From: Purshia tridentata
Lineage: Eukaryota > Streptophyta > Magnoliopsida > Rosales > Rosaceae
NCBI GenBank assembly: GCA_003254885.1
Contig: QANT01004580.1
Coordinates: 1 to 64,000 of the forward strand
Reading direction: 5' to 3'
Length of the DNA stretch: 64,000 bases
Part shown: positions 1-11,080 of the stretch, piece after piece
Numbering within the stretch: the first letter of the stretch is position 1
Layout: the number at the start of each line of letters is the position of its first letter
Notes under the pieces: generated by a model
The model's database searches: none
What the model saw: only the letters and a program-made list of their open reading frames with translations
Told to the model about the DNA's origin: nothing
Position numbers and translations under genes: made by a program

Positions 1-471
1 CAACTGGAAAATAAAAAATGGAAAAAGGAAATTTCTTAAGTATAAATTTCAGCCTAAAATCTCACCCAACCCATTATTCTTTTCTCGGTGAATTGCTTCT
101 TTTCAGTCATTTTTTGTTCTCTATTACTAATTCTTTTTCTTTATTGTATGATATTATCTGTATATCGTAGTTTAATTAGGTTGTAAAAAATAATTAATAG
201 AAATGTAAAGATAAGAGAAGTCATAAAAAAAAAAAAGGGAGATTCTACCAAATTTCAGCAGAATTTTTACAAAGGAAAAACAAAAGTTTGGACTTTCAGC
301 CCTCCTCGTTCATTTTAAGATCATGGTTCCGTCTTAATAGCAAGGTCATTTGTGTATGTAAATATCGATTATGTATATATATGAATCTCACACACATTAA
401 TAACTTTCAATCATCCACAAATCTATAGACAACTATTCTTAGTGAAAACATAGTAACATTGATAAACTTAC

Positions 472-554
472 ATTGGAGTATTCCGGCAATCCAGTGGTGT
501 CAAAGAAGTGGTGGACGTCGGAGAAAGGGGGAGGTCCACGGTGGAGTTCCCCAT
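472..554 (-). CDS. JAZ7/JAZ8-like repressor, exon 1 only (gene runs off the left edge)
   Basis: This is the first exon of a second JAZ7/8-type jasmonate repressor, paralogous to the complete gene at 2655-3914. Reading leftwards from the ATG at 554-552 it gives 27 codons plus two bases and ends at a GT donor (AAT|GTAAGT). Exon length, phase 2 and residues (MGNS..DLPLS..., LDCRN near the end) match exon 1 of the neighbour (MTNS..LDLRLS..., LECRN). The N-terminal L-x-L-x-L-like stretch resembles the EAR motif of JAZ8. In the neighbour the first intron is 552 bp, so the TIFY and Jas exons of this copy would fall outside the window. On its own the exon would be unrecognisable; the call rests on the paralogue. 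Whether the rest is intact is unknown. Confidence 0.6.
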
Positions 555-559
555 TGCCG

Positions 560-563
<4 letters not shown>

Positions 564-606
<43 letters not shown>
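564..606. repeat. (GA)n microsatellite in the presumed 5' leader of the left JAZ copy
   Basis: A near-perfect GA dinucleotide run of about 43 bp. It sits 10 bp upstream (minus sense) of the ATG at 554. The paralogous leader near 3915-3945 lacks a long run. Confidence 0.9.
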
Positions 607-651
607 TATTTCATGCAAGATAGGGGGGATCTTTCAAGTTTCAAGGCTTTG

Positions 652-726
652 TTTTATAAGGAATGGGCAAACACAAAACGCAAATCTAAATTAACCTGCT
701 ACGTTGCCTACTTAAATGCCCACGTG
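652..726 (-). promoter_or_regulatory. Core promoter of the left JAZ copy: TATA box and G-box
   Basis: On the minus strand a TATA-like TTATAAAAC lies at 652-659, about 100 bp upstream of the ATG. A perfect CACGTG G-box lies at 721-726. The same order (ATG, TATA, G-box) is found in the paralogue. G-boxes are bound by MYC2-type bHLH factors, the targets of JAZ repression. Function is inferred. Confidence 0.5.
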
Positions 727-2422
727 AAACATGCATTTGACACTTCAATTTCTGCACATGGGCTTTAGTTTGGTTGGCAAGGGTGCCTTGGCCTTTTCAA
801 ATTGATGCCTAAAAGGGTAAAGCATTTGGACTTTTAGGAGGGTTGTTTATCGTCTTTGCTTTTTGGTTTCCTACGGATCCTCAATGCACGAGATCAAAGC
901 AAGCACAAAACCATATATTTTCTCATGACCCAAAAAAAAACTAATATTATTTATGACCCCAAAGCTATGACCGATTTTGTATTTTACTTCTTTTACTTTT
1001 TTTGACACTTAACCTCACAAATTTTGATTCATCGCTCTAAGGCCATTTTAGAGATTAGTGTTTGTGCATTTAACGCTAAACCTAAATGTAATTAAAAAAA
1101 TATTGATATTTTGACAAGATTCAAGTACTACTTGACAAAGTGCAAGATCAATTTATAAAGGAAAATATTGATAATGGCATGCATGGGATGAAATTTGCCC
1201 TTTTTTTTATAGAGTAAAACTCTTATGTAACATGTGTATTGTATATATTTAATGTATCTATATCTCTAATGATATGACCTATCAAACAACAAAAGAGAAA
1301 CAATTTTGAAAAAGAGTTTTTTTTTTTTTTTTCTCACAAATAAGTCCTCATATATAGGCAGCTCTACCTCCTTAACCCCACATGCCTAGTATTGAAAAAT
1401 GATTTTCCTTCAAGTCAGTCACGTGGTCATTGTCTCACTGATCAACTACTTCAAAATGGCACTTGCTTAATTAATTTTGTTTCCCTTCTTTCTCTCATAG
1501 GCAAAAATAGCATGATATGATTCTTAGCCGATCATGTGCAAATGGGAGTTAGATCCCAACGATATTATGAGATGTTGCGGCTTTGCTTGGTTTTTTGCTG
1601 GTTTTGGAATTCTATGAGATATCAGCATCTGATCCAATTCATAACAACCACCTCATCTTCATGAGTACTTGTAAAGGAAACATAGATGCTTTGATTTTAG
1701 TTGGTATGAAAAATGTGACAAATCAATTTCCTCTATATATTGCAAAGCTTGGAAAGAGTTTTGAAGGGGGAGTTGTTGTTTTGTCATTTATGTCATATAT
1801 AATATCACACCACTAATGCACATGTCACATGCTACCAATTAATTGTAGGTCTCAACTGTCCCATTAAAATTGCTTATTACTTAATTGGGTTTAAATTATA
1901 ATCCAATTTAACTACTTTCATGACATCCTTATCAAAATAGATAATTGAATAATTAATAGACCAAAATTAGGCTAATAAAAATGAGAAGAAAAAAGTTTGT
2001 TCTAAAATATCTCAGGTTGCTAATAAATGCACTTTTGAGTTGGACTTTTTCCCCCGACGGGAGTCATGAAACTTAATGTGGATGGTAGCAAAATTCTTGA
2101 ATCTGGGCTGATTGGCATAGACAGGTGCTAAGGCTAAACTTTTGGGGTTTATTGCATGTTATTATGATAATAATGCTCACCTAATGCTAATAGACACAAA
2201 ATAAGAACAAAAGAGGAACAACATGTTTAACATAAATAGATAAACAAAATCTTAGCCATAAAAGGTTATTTGAAGGTTGGGATTTTTATTGACAAGAAAA
2301 AAGAGGGTCGGAATTAAAAGTCTAGTAGAGTCTAATCGATACATTTTTATCTAGTAGAAGATTGATCAGATTCTAATCTAGTGACTAACCCTTTATTTTA
2401 TTTATTTTTTAGAAGCCAGAAA
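727..2422. other. Intergenic; possible RNase H-like retroelement scrap near 2063-2170 (+)
   Basis: No convincing gene. Around 2063-2120 (+) a short reading resembles the start of the RNase H-like (RVT_3) domain of plant non-LTR elements (KLNVDGS then ESG-IG). It soon loses its frame. The rest is AT-rich sequence with homopolymer runs (1314-1332, T-rich). Confidence 0.3.
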
Positions 2423-2506
2423 TACCACATTTTTGCTATTACATATATATCACTTTAATAGAAGTGTGATCCACTTATATAAGTGGACTCTATTAAAAAT
2501 GTGGTA
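2423..2506. repeat. 84-bp inverted-repeat element with palindromic centre
   Basis: The ends are perfect 12-bp inverted repeats (TACCACATTTTT at 2423-2434, AAAAATGTGGTA at 2495-2506). The centre contains an 18-bp perfect palindrome at 2470-2487 (TCCACTTATATAAGTGGA), flanked by TTTAATAGA and TCTATTAAA. It could be a very short MITE or a hairpin. It lies about 150 bp beyond the 3' end of the JAZ gene. No clear target-site duplication was seen. Confidence 0.6.
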
Positions 2507-2654
2507 CGCATGCAGTGAAAAATGTGTTACTCCTTGCATTATTACTATTACTATTAATATTATTGTTGGGTGCAAGAAATGAATATCCCTCCCTTTAAAA
2601 AGATACAAGATAATTAACTCCATTATTTATTGCATATCTAATGCTACAAATAGG

Positions 2655-3914
2655 CTAGAGGTGGTTGTATGGAGAAGCTGATTGACTCCTGCTCTTTCTC
2701 TTTTGGAGGAATCTCTGCAGAGATCTCTTCAGGGACCCACAAGCTGGAGGAGTCCCATTTTGAGACTGCAATGCAAACCATGGTGCTGCGTTGGAGGACC
2801 TTGATGTCATTCCTCCTTGCATTTCTCTGTTTGCTAACAAAATCATGGCCCTAGCCTACATCAAATTAAAATTAGTAGTAGTTAGCCCCAAAAAAAAAAA
2901 AAAAACCCATAACACTTTGGTTCTCATAAAAACTCCTATTTCTCTGTTCCTTTTCGTTCTCTTTTCTTCTGTTTTGTATTTTGTTTGGTTGATGCAACAT
3001 GTTGTATCCCTTGCTTAATATTAATCACAATAGTTTTTATTTCGTAAGAACTTTTGGATATGCCCATTATATATAATTTTTATGGATTTTATAGTAGTGG
3101 AACTCACATATAAATATGTATAAATATTAGTGCATATAATAATTTTTTCAAAAAATGTGAAACTTATTTTATATCATTGATTATGTAATACCTGAAGTTC
3201 AATCATGTCGCAAACGAGAACTTGTCCGTTATAAAACATAGTAACTTGTTGTTGGTTTAGAGTGGACTGCTCATTCCTAGAAAGACAAAAAAAGAAAATA
3301 AAGAAATACTAATATCCTAGAATTTCTTTGGTGCTTTCCAAAAAAATGTATCATTTCAACAAATGGATAACACAATAAAATAAAAGTCAAAATACAAAAG
3401 AAAGGGAAAAAAACTAAACAAGAAAAAAAGAAAAAGAAGAAGAAGAAAGAAAGTGGTATATGAATGCAAGCAGGCACGGAAGATAAATCCCACTTCAGAA
3501 GATATTTTTAAGTACAAATTAATTTCAAGCCGAAATCCCACCCAACAACCCATTTTTCTTCTTCTCTGTCACTGCTTTTTATGTCAATTTTAGTTCTTCT
3601 CTGTTGCATCTTCTTATTCGTCACTTGTTCTCAAACAAATAATTAAATATGAATTAGAAAAGTGACATTAAAAAAATCGAAATTGTACCCGCGAAAGTGA
3701 ACATGAAATAACTTATATAAAAGAATATGATAGTAATAAAATGAATTATACGAGTGATAAGTGACAAGTGTTCTAAAATTCATGAACGAGTGTTGTTAGT
3801 TAAAAGAGAGCGACATTGGTAAACTTACATCAGTGGAGAGTTTCGGCATTCGAGTGGCGGCGTTGACAAAGGGGTGGCCAGAGAAAGGCGGAGGTCCAAG
3901 CCAGAGTTCGTCAT
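2655..3914 (-). CDS. JAZ7/JAZ8-type jasmonate ZIM-domain (TIFY) repressor
   Basis: Three exons: complement(join(2655..2855, 3192..3276, 3829..3914)), all with GT..AG junctions and frame kept; 123 residues (Arabidopsis JAZ8 is about 130). Visible parts: an EAR-like LDLRL at residues 6-10; a TIFY/ZIM segment from about residue 40 (variant TMFYNG at 41-46, then VLVCDMIELQ and ARAMILLANREM); and a C-terminal Jas motif (SLQRFLQKRKSR, residues 102-113, then SPYN). The canonical LPIARR degron preceding Jas is replaced by PPACGSLKR. In the JAZ7/8 family, which lacks this degron, COI1/JA-Ile binds weakly, the repressor is stable, and EAR recruits TOPLESS directly. The protein probably acts in the nucleus by binding MYC-type bHLH factors. 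Function is inferred from family membership; the gene model is from sequence. A tandem paralogue begins 3.4 kb to the left. Confidence 0.85.
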
Positions 3915-4011
3915 TGCCAATGGTCGATACAGAGAGTGACAAACACTAAACCATTTTGTTTGCAACGATGTGAAGGGTAATTCATTCTTGGAGTGTCTCT
4001 GTTTTTATAAG

Positions 4012-4100
4012 GTTGGATACCTCTCAACATTGACGCACGTGAAAGTTGCCAGGCCACGTGTCCCGAAACTGGGTTTGTACTTTGAAATATTTTGCACGTG
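4012..4100 (-). promoter_or_regulatory. JAZ promoter: TATA box and three G-boxes
   Basis: Minus-strand TATA box (TTATAAAAA) at 4012-4020, about 100 bp upstream of the start codon. Three perfect CACGTG hexamers lie at 4036-4041, 4055-4060 and 4095-4100. Dense G-boxes fit the known MYC2-driven induction of JAZ genes by jasmonate; binding here is inferred. Confidence 0.6.
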
Positions 4101-6009
4101 TTAATTTTTAGTTTTGTAAGAAGCGGCGTTTGCGCCTTTTCCCCATGGCTGCCTAAACGGGGAGAGGCATGTACTTTGTGAGGAGGAGGATATTTTAGAG
4201 TTGGTTTTAATTGCTTTATTGGTGCAACACGTCACTCCTCAGTATCTGATATTGCTAAGTTTCTACTTGCAAGAGATTAAAACAAGACAAATGTGTTCCA
4301 AAACTATATGTTTTCTCAGTTGGACAATTAATGTTATTCTTTCACTTTATTATTAGGTAATTTTTTCCTCAAATAATTTAATATGTTATTAAATTAATTA
4401 ACCAATTATTAGGCTAAGGGGTGAAGTCGTGAACCACACAAACATAAGTAGAGATCTTAAATTTGAATCTCAAATAATATGTTAATATTTTATTAATTTA
4501 TATATAATTTACTTTAATGATTATTTAATCTACAACAAACAAATCACTACTTTTTGTATTTGTCAAAAAAAAATATTAATATGTGTAATGACGCATTATT
4601 TAAATTTAAATTTATGATATAAACTTCAAATTCATAATATTATTGTTAATAAATTCCAAAATCCTATGCCTCTAACTCAAACTCTGGGTTCCTAAATTCG
4701 GATTCCAATGCCAGTTCCCATATTCTTTAAGTTCCGAGTTGGATCAGAAGCTGAGATTGGTCTAATGTAATTAATGTTGCAAGTATATCAAACACAAGGT
4801 TTCATTATTTAAATTAACCTCGTACGTCCGAGTCTGATTTGTGACAAAACATTAATTATGGGCCTATGTCATGGGATGTGACTCGTAAGCTGTAACATGT
4901 TCACAAACGTCCTTGTCATACAACATAGGCAGTACTTTTGGGCCCACATGTGCCGTTATTTTCATTTAAGCTAATAAGCACGTGGACTTTCTAAACTAAA
5001 CTGAACTGAACTATGAAGTCTCAAATGGCACGTGCTAATTACTTGTTGTCCTTTACTTCTCCTATTCTTTCTCCTGACTAATTAACTGCAACACTGGCCA
5101 GATCAGTATGATCCAACTAATTAATTTGGCTTATGTTAACAGCCCAACAACATTAGGCTAAAGTACGAATAACAATTCAAGTACAACCATGAATTATAAT
5201 TCATTGTTAATTGCAAGTAATTTGTAACCAATATTAATGGTTTCAGTTCATGATGATAACATACATGCATGTACGTAATTGGATTCAACTTCTTATTTCA
5301 TATATTCATGCTCTTCAAGTCTCAGCCTAGCTAGGTGTGTCATTCATGTTGATATTACTCTCAGCCCATTTTATATATTTGATTTTAATTTTGTTGAGGA
5401 AGAAAATTTGGTCTGTCTCACCATACTATAGATATTGGTAATAGTTTCTACTAACAAAATTCAATCACAAATTTTGATAGAACTAGGAGGTTACATAAAG
5501 ATTTGAACAATAAAAAATTATATATGTTTGGGCATATAAAGTACAAAACACAATTTTCATAGACTCATAGTTTCAAAAGATATGTAAGTGTTATAATTCA
5601 AAATTTGTAGTTCAAACAGCATAAAGTTAACGGAGAAAATTTTGGAAGATAGATTTTTTTTATTTATTACATTAGAGAGAATTGAATTTTAAATCTAACC
5701 TAATCTTAATCCCAAAGCTTTGAAAATAGATTTTGAATTGGAAATCATATGAAGTTTTAAGTTTAAAATAGGAGTTTGGATGAGTTGACGTAATAAAAAT
5801 ACTAATCAATTAATTTGATTGGTTGGGCTATAACTGGATCGAGCCCAAAAAAATCTACAATTTTAAGCCCAAAAGCCTACAACAACCCTGAGGCCTCCAA
5901 GCCCCAGCCCCCCACAAACACCAAGACAGCCTACTCTTCTCTGAAATCCTGGTTCCTTTAATTTTGGGTTTTATTTCTTTTAGTATACTATTTTTTTTTT
6001 TGAAGAAAA
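4101..6009. other. Intergenic, no gene recognised
   Basis: AT-rich non-coding sequence with no supportable open reading frame, RNA gene or transposon. Probably the distal JAZ promoter followed by the start of the UGT/PG duplicated block. Confidence 0.5.
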
Positions 6010-6539
6010 AGAAGTGAACTTTTATAACTTAACCATCAACTACATCCAGTAGCAACAATATCAACCATCTAAATAGGACAATCATTCCATAACAATTGGT
6101 CTAAACACAACAATGTAAATCTAGCCAATGCATGCGTCGCAGTATTACAAATACTAGAATTAAAAAGGAAACTTAAAATAAAAAAACCACTAGCTAAATA
6201 CTTTATATGCTAATATTTTTGGCAACATATGACAAAGTTTACTTATTTGATTTACAAGATGTCAATGTTGAAAAATATGACACTCGAATCAAAACCTTTG
6301 CAAAGAGCCGGTCTTTGATTTTCATCTCATCACCATGAAACTTTTAGTAAGGAAAAATATATAATCTTGTCTCGAATTCCCTTAATTAATTGTAATTACA
6401 CAATCATTGCCTCGTGAACTTCATCTATATTTTTGTCTTGTTACTTGGTGCCTCCATATCTATATATTGAACATTCTTGTGGCTCCATATACACTTTGAT
6501 TCTTCATCTACAAAAATGTTGTAGCACTATCTCATTGCT

Positions 6540-6745
6540 GTGTTGGTGTGCTGGAGTGCCTGTGCTGGAGTGCCTATGCTGTGTTGGCCATTCTTTGCGG
6601 ACCAACAAACGAAAATGAAAAATGAAAAGTACGGCCATGGAGTTGAAGAAGCTAGCAGAAGATGCCTGCAGTGCTCCACATGGTTCATCCACAAACTTAG
6701 ACAATCTAGTGAATCAAATGCTACTAAGAAGAAATTAGATGCTAT
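6540..6745 (+). pseudogene. UGT85 remnant (C-terminal fragment)
   Basis: Two degraded pieces of a UGT85 C-terminus. One is a scrambled copy of the end of the PSPG box ([16 protein letters not shown] region, about 6545-6612). The other is a degraded copy of the last 40 residues ([17 protein letters not shown]..., about 6614-6745). The segment between them, about 40 codons in intact genes, is missing, and frames differ. The flank at 6010-6520 is duplicated upstream of the remnant at 15252, showing that both derive from one ancestral locus. Not functional. Confidence 0.75.
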
Positions 6746-6994
6746 GCATACGATTAATGTTATCAATTTGAATTTGGTATCTTCAGGTGGACCCTGCTTT
6801 CTCTTTCTTTATCTTAGGTTAGCTACCCTACCATAGAAAAGTGTCGTTAACTCGTGATTAAGGTGTATGCCTTTGCCTTGATCACATGATTTATGCATGA
6901 AAAAATTCGATTGAGACTTGTTACCAAAGAGAAGATAGAGATGCAAAGGTCAAAATTAACCTGCCCCGTTGAAAGGTAGCTAGCTAGAGCAGTC

Positions 6995-7002
6995 TATAAA
7001 TA
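6995..7002 (+). promoter_or_regulatory. TATA box of the first intact UGT85 gene
   Basis: TATAAATA, 50 bp upstream of the ATG at 7053. The same CTATAAATAAT context precedes the UGT genes at 20903, 23625, 27468 and 33833. Confidence 0.6.
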
Positions 7003-7052
7003 ATGTACAATCTTAGTTGTGAGAGTGCAAACACATTCATATACACAAAATC

Positions 7053-8759
7053 ATGGGTTTCAATAATAAGCCTCATGCTGTTTGTATTCCCTATCCATCT
7101 CAAAGCCATATAAAGGCAATGCTTCAATTTGCAAAGCTCCTCCACCACAGAGGCCTTCACATAACCTTTGTGAACACAGAGTACAACCACAAGCGGTTTC
7201 TTAAATCTCAAGGCCCCAACTCCCTCGATGGCTCGCCCGATTTTCGATTTGAAACCATTCCGGATGGCCTTCCTGATTCAGATGATCAAGATGCCACCCA
7301 AGACATCACCTTGCTTTGTGATTTCATCACAAAAAATTTCTTGGCTCCCTTTAGTCACCTCCTCGCAAAACTCAATCAGGAGGCAACTTCTAATTCCAAC
7401 GGCGTTGACATTCCTCCGGTGAGTTGTGTAGTTTCAGATGGTTTCATGTCGGCGTTCACCATCACAGCTGCTGAAGAGCTTGGAATTCCTGTCGCACTCT
7501 TCTTCACTGTTGCTGCAAGCAGCTTCATGGGCTTGAAATCTTATCGTTCTTTGGTCCAAAAAGGACTTGCACCACTCAAAGGTGAAAAGAACATATATAT
7601 ACAAACACTACTTTAATTTCAGGTAGATCGGTCAAAAATTATATAGACGATTATACGTTAAAGGTTAGACAAATAACAGGACATGGTCACATATTTTATA
7701 AATAAATAATTGTTGAGTCGGTAATGTTAGATGTACTACATTTTTATATATAATGTGATAGATGAATTAAGACAAGTTAATTAGTATAAACTGATACATC
7801 ACATTAATTATCGAATGTTTGTAGATGAGAGCTATTTGACAAATGGGTTTTTGGAGAAGGTGATGGATTGGATTCCGGGAATGAAGGATATTCGTCTAAG
7901 GGATCTCCCATCCTTGTTTCAAACTACAGATGCGGACGACATCATGTTTAACTTCACCATGGAAGCAGCCGAAAGAGCTCACAAAGCTTCAGCAGTTGCT
8001 TTTCTTACATTTGATGCTTTGGAGCGACCTGTTTTGGATGCACTCTCATCCATGCTTCCACTTGTTTACACCATTGGCCCTCTCCAATTACTTCTCAATC
8101 ACATACCAGAACACCCAGCTTTGGATTCTATGGGTTACAGTTTGTGGAAAGAAGAAACTGAGTGTCTCCAATGGCTACACTCTAATCCCCCAGATTCAGT
8201 TGTTTATGTCAATTTTGGGAGCATAACAGTCATCACACCTCAACAGCTTGTTGAGTTTGGTTGGGGGCTTGCCAATACCAAGCTTCCCTTCTTCTGGGTT
8301 ATTAGGCCTGATCTGGTTGTTGGGGAATCCGCAATTTTGCCACCTGAATTTAAAACCGAGACTAAGGAAAGAGGTCTGATAGCGAGTTGGTGCCCACAAG
8401 AGCAAGTCCTTAACCACCCTTCAGTCGGAGGGTTTTTAACACACTGCGGTTGGAACTCAACCATTGAGAGTGTGACGGCAGGGGTGCCTATGTTGTGTTG
8501 GCCGTTCTTCGCCGACCAGCAAACAAACTGTCACTATACTTGCAAAGAATGGGGCATTGGGATGGAGATCGATAGCGATGTAAAGAGAGACGAAGTAGAG
8601 AAGCTTATCAGAGAGTTAATGCAAGGAGAGAAGGGTAAGAGAATGAAAAATAAGGCCATGGAGTGGAAGAAACTTGCTGAAGAAGCCACTGCTTCACATG
8701 GTTCTTCATCCACAAACTTAGACAATCTAGTGAATCAAATGGTATTAAGAAAATGCTAG
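7053..8759 (+). CDS. UDP-glycosyltransferase, UGT85 family (copy A)
   Basis: Two exons, join(7053..7581, 7825..8759), with a phase-1 intron of 243 bp after PLK; 487 residues, normal for the family. It transfers a sugar, usually glucose, from UDP-sugar to a small hydroxylated acceptor in the cytosol. UGT85 acceptors known elsewhere include terpenols, cyanohydrins and 7-deoxyloganetin; the acceptor here cannot be told. Visible features: catalytic His19 (in QSHIK, where most plant UGTs have QGH), Asp129 of SDGFMS as the likely charge-relay partner, and the 44-residue PSPG donor box from W365 to Q408 with HCGWNS and ending FFADQ. There is no signal peptide. It lies in duplication unit 1; an eroded paralogue is at 15252. 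Nothing appears broken. Confidence 0.9.
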
Positions 8760-9862
8760 CTAGATATAATTATTTATATCTATGCGCTTTAGTCCTTTCA
8801 ACACCTTAATTTTTTTTCATTTCGTGTTTGTTTCGTAATGCAATGCATCATGCCCATATAATTGTAAGATATATTAATTAATCAATGGTACAAGTGGCAG
8901 ACAATATTTAATCAATGGTACAAGACAATATTTAATTATTTGGAGACAGCTGCAAATTATATCCAGAAAATATATACTTGTAGGTCATACATATAATTGA
9001 AGTACGACAAGGTTTTTTTTGTTTTTTTTATCAGAGAAGATCGACAAAGATTTACTGCATCAAAAATATTGTAATAACCTCCCTATTCATGCAAATGCAC
9101 AAGGTTCAATAGTTTACATCGATCTGTTATATTATTATCACTATTGCCATGGGCCTGATCTTCATTCCCATTTCACACGTGCATGCACGCTTTCAACACG
9201 TGTGCAGTCTACATCACAACCTAGCTATTACATACACTCAATACCTACACCTAGACCACCAATATGAATTGCATGCATAATTGAAATGCAAGTAAATAAA
9301 AGCTTATATATAGGACATGATTTATTTGCTGCCTTCGTGCATGATATCATGCGTGACTGTAACATAATTTTTTAGAAGGAAAAAATATCAAAATTGTTTC
9401 CTTCGCTCGATTTGTGACGCACTCTTTAAGAAACAAGACTAGAAGTTAAGAGGATCATCAGACCTAGTCCTACTTTGATGAATAATAATGCCAAAAAGAT
9501 AACTAGCTACTCTCAATTTTATATCAATTCAAGATAAAGACTCTTTTTTCTTTTTTGGAAAAAGATACCAAAATTGAGCAAGATATTTGAATTCCAACCT
9601 ATATAGTGTAAGAATAAATGCTCTTAAATAATTAGATTTATAAATCCTCTCGATCTGACAGGGACTGTAAGATTATATTACAGTGGATGCATTTCTTAAC
9701 AATTAGATTTTTTACCCGGGTCTGAAGAGAAGTATGGAGTGAAGAAAATTAGAAGATTAGATGAGTAAACTTTATAAGAAGTGAAGAGAGGAGCAGCACC
9801 GGCAAAGCATGGAGATCGAAATATTCGAACATATGAAGTTGTTTTTTTACTTTGGAGGTGAA
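8760..9862. other. Intergenic, no gene recognised
   Basis: The 3' flank of the UGT (8760-8810 recurs after the remnant ending at 15783), then AT-rich non-coding sequence. I see no coding pattern or RNA gene. Confidence 0.5.
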
Positions 9863-10139
9863 GGTTGAAGTGTTCCTTGGGTCGCTTGCTGGAGGAAAAA
9901 TATGCGATGGGATTGGTCGCGGGTACACAATTCTGGTGTCTGGGTTCATCTTCTTGGTCGGGGAAGTGCTGATGGCTTGTGCCAATGGCTATGGTTTTCT
10001 CACTGCCAGCAACTTGGTCGCCACAATTGTTGTTGGCTTGGCCTTCATGATTGCTCCTGTCTACACCGCTGAGGTCTCTCCTGCTTCCTTTCGAGGCTTG
10101 CTTAACACCTTCCCTGAGCTCAGAGCTGGCTATAGCTAA
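9863..10139 (+). pseudogene. Polyol/monosaccharide transporter fragment
   Basis: About 90 codons resemble the early membrane segments of plant polyol (sorbitol/mannitol) transporters of the MFS sugar-porter family. Recognisable pieces are LAGGKICDGIGRGYTI, matching the DxxGRRYTI loop, and MIAPVYTAEVSPASFRG, matching the PVYxAEvSPaxxRG motif. The fragment starts without its N-terminus and stops right after the second motif (NTFPE). The first motif has GRGYT for GRRYT and an interrupted middle. It is an isolated fragment, not a gene. It is absent from duplication unit 2, where the corresponding stretch is deleted. Confidence 0.75.
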
Positions 10140-10439
10140 TTACTTAATTTACTTATTTTATGTTGAGTTGAAACTAGTTTGCTGTATATTGATTATATAT
10201 AAGTACAACTTTCTCAGGACTAGCTAGCTCAATTCTAGAGTGAAGTATGCAATCCCTTCGATAAGTAATATTACATGCATGTAAAACATTATTTATAACT
10301 AATCACATTAAAGTCAATTGCATCTCTTACCCGAGAAATACCATATGACATGCTGACCGCTGCAGAGAATTAACAATATTCCAATGTTCATCCACAGGAT
10401 ATGCCCATTGACCATAATATTTCAATGTTCAAAACAATG

Positions 10440-11080
10440 TGCTTATAATGTTAGACATGCTTTTGAGATCTTTAACACAGATACAATTCACATTGGGCGT
10501 TCAGTTGGGATCAACATCACTGACACAAACAATATTGCAACTGTGGATGATTGTATTTGCATTGGGGATGGCAGCAACCAAATCACAGCCACCAAAGTCA
10601 CCTGTGGACCAGGCCATGACATAAGCATTAATATTTAGAAGCATTGGAAGGTATCCCACGGACCCTCAAAAACACAGATAATGGTATGGGGTCCGAATTA
10701 AAACATAGCCTGCTTCCCCTGCATCAAGTACTGCATCAGATATGCATTTTGAGGACACTATCATGAATGATGTGAGCAACCCAATCCTCATAGACCAACA
10801 GTACTGCCCTTATAATCAATGTAAACTTCAGGTTCCATCAAAAGTTAAGATCAGAAATGTGAGCTTCAAAAACATTAGGGGCACATCTTCCACTTTACTT
10901 GCTGTGACGCTTGCATGCAGTAGTGGCTGTACGTCCATGTGAGAATATAGAGTTGGATGACATTAACCTCACATACAGCGGAAATGAAGACCCTATTACC
11001 TCTGAATGCTCTAATGTCAAACCCACAATTACTGACATCCCAAATGCTTTTGCTTGTGCTACCTCTCTGCATAATTGATT
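10440..11080 (+). pseudogene. Exopolygalacturonase pseudogene, 3' half
   Basis: Degraded copy of the third exon of a clade-D exopolygalacturonase. It retains readable stretches equivalent to NTDGIHIGRS, GDDCISIG, CGPGHGIS, MHFED..ILIDQQYCPYNQC and the C-terminal SNVKPTI...ACATS. The catalytic context is already altered (NTDTI for NTDGI, VDD for GDD, GHD for GHG), and the frame is broken after the GHD motif and again near 10930. A tail of the duplicate copy of this pseudogene survives at 15884-15953. Confidence 0.85.

Noticed and set aside
1583-1816. 77-codon open frame between the JAZ genes
   Set aside because: Composition is random-like, with no domain, no splice support and no paralogue; it lies in AT-rich spacer.
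3277-3553. Minus-strand open frames rich in Phe and Leu
   Set aside because: They are the complement of a purine-rich low-complexity stretch inside the first JAZ intron.
9019-9267. 82-codon frame after UGT copy A
   Set aside because: Contains a homopolymer T run and no recognisable protein pattern.
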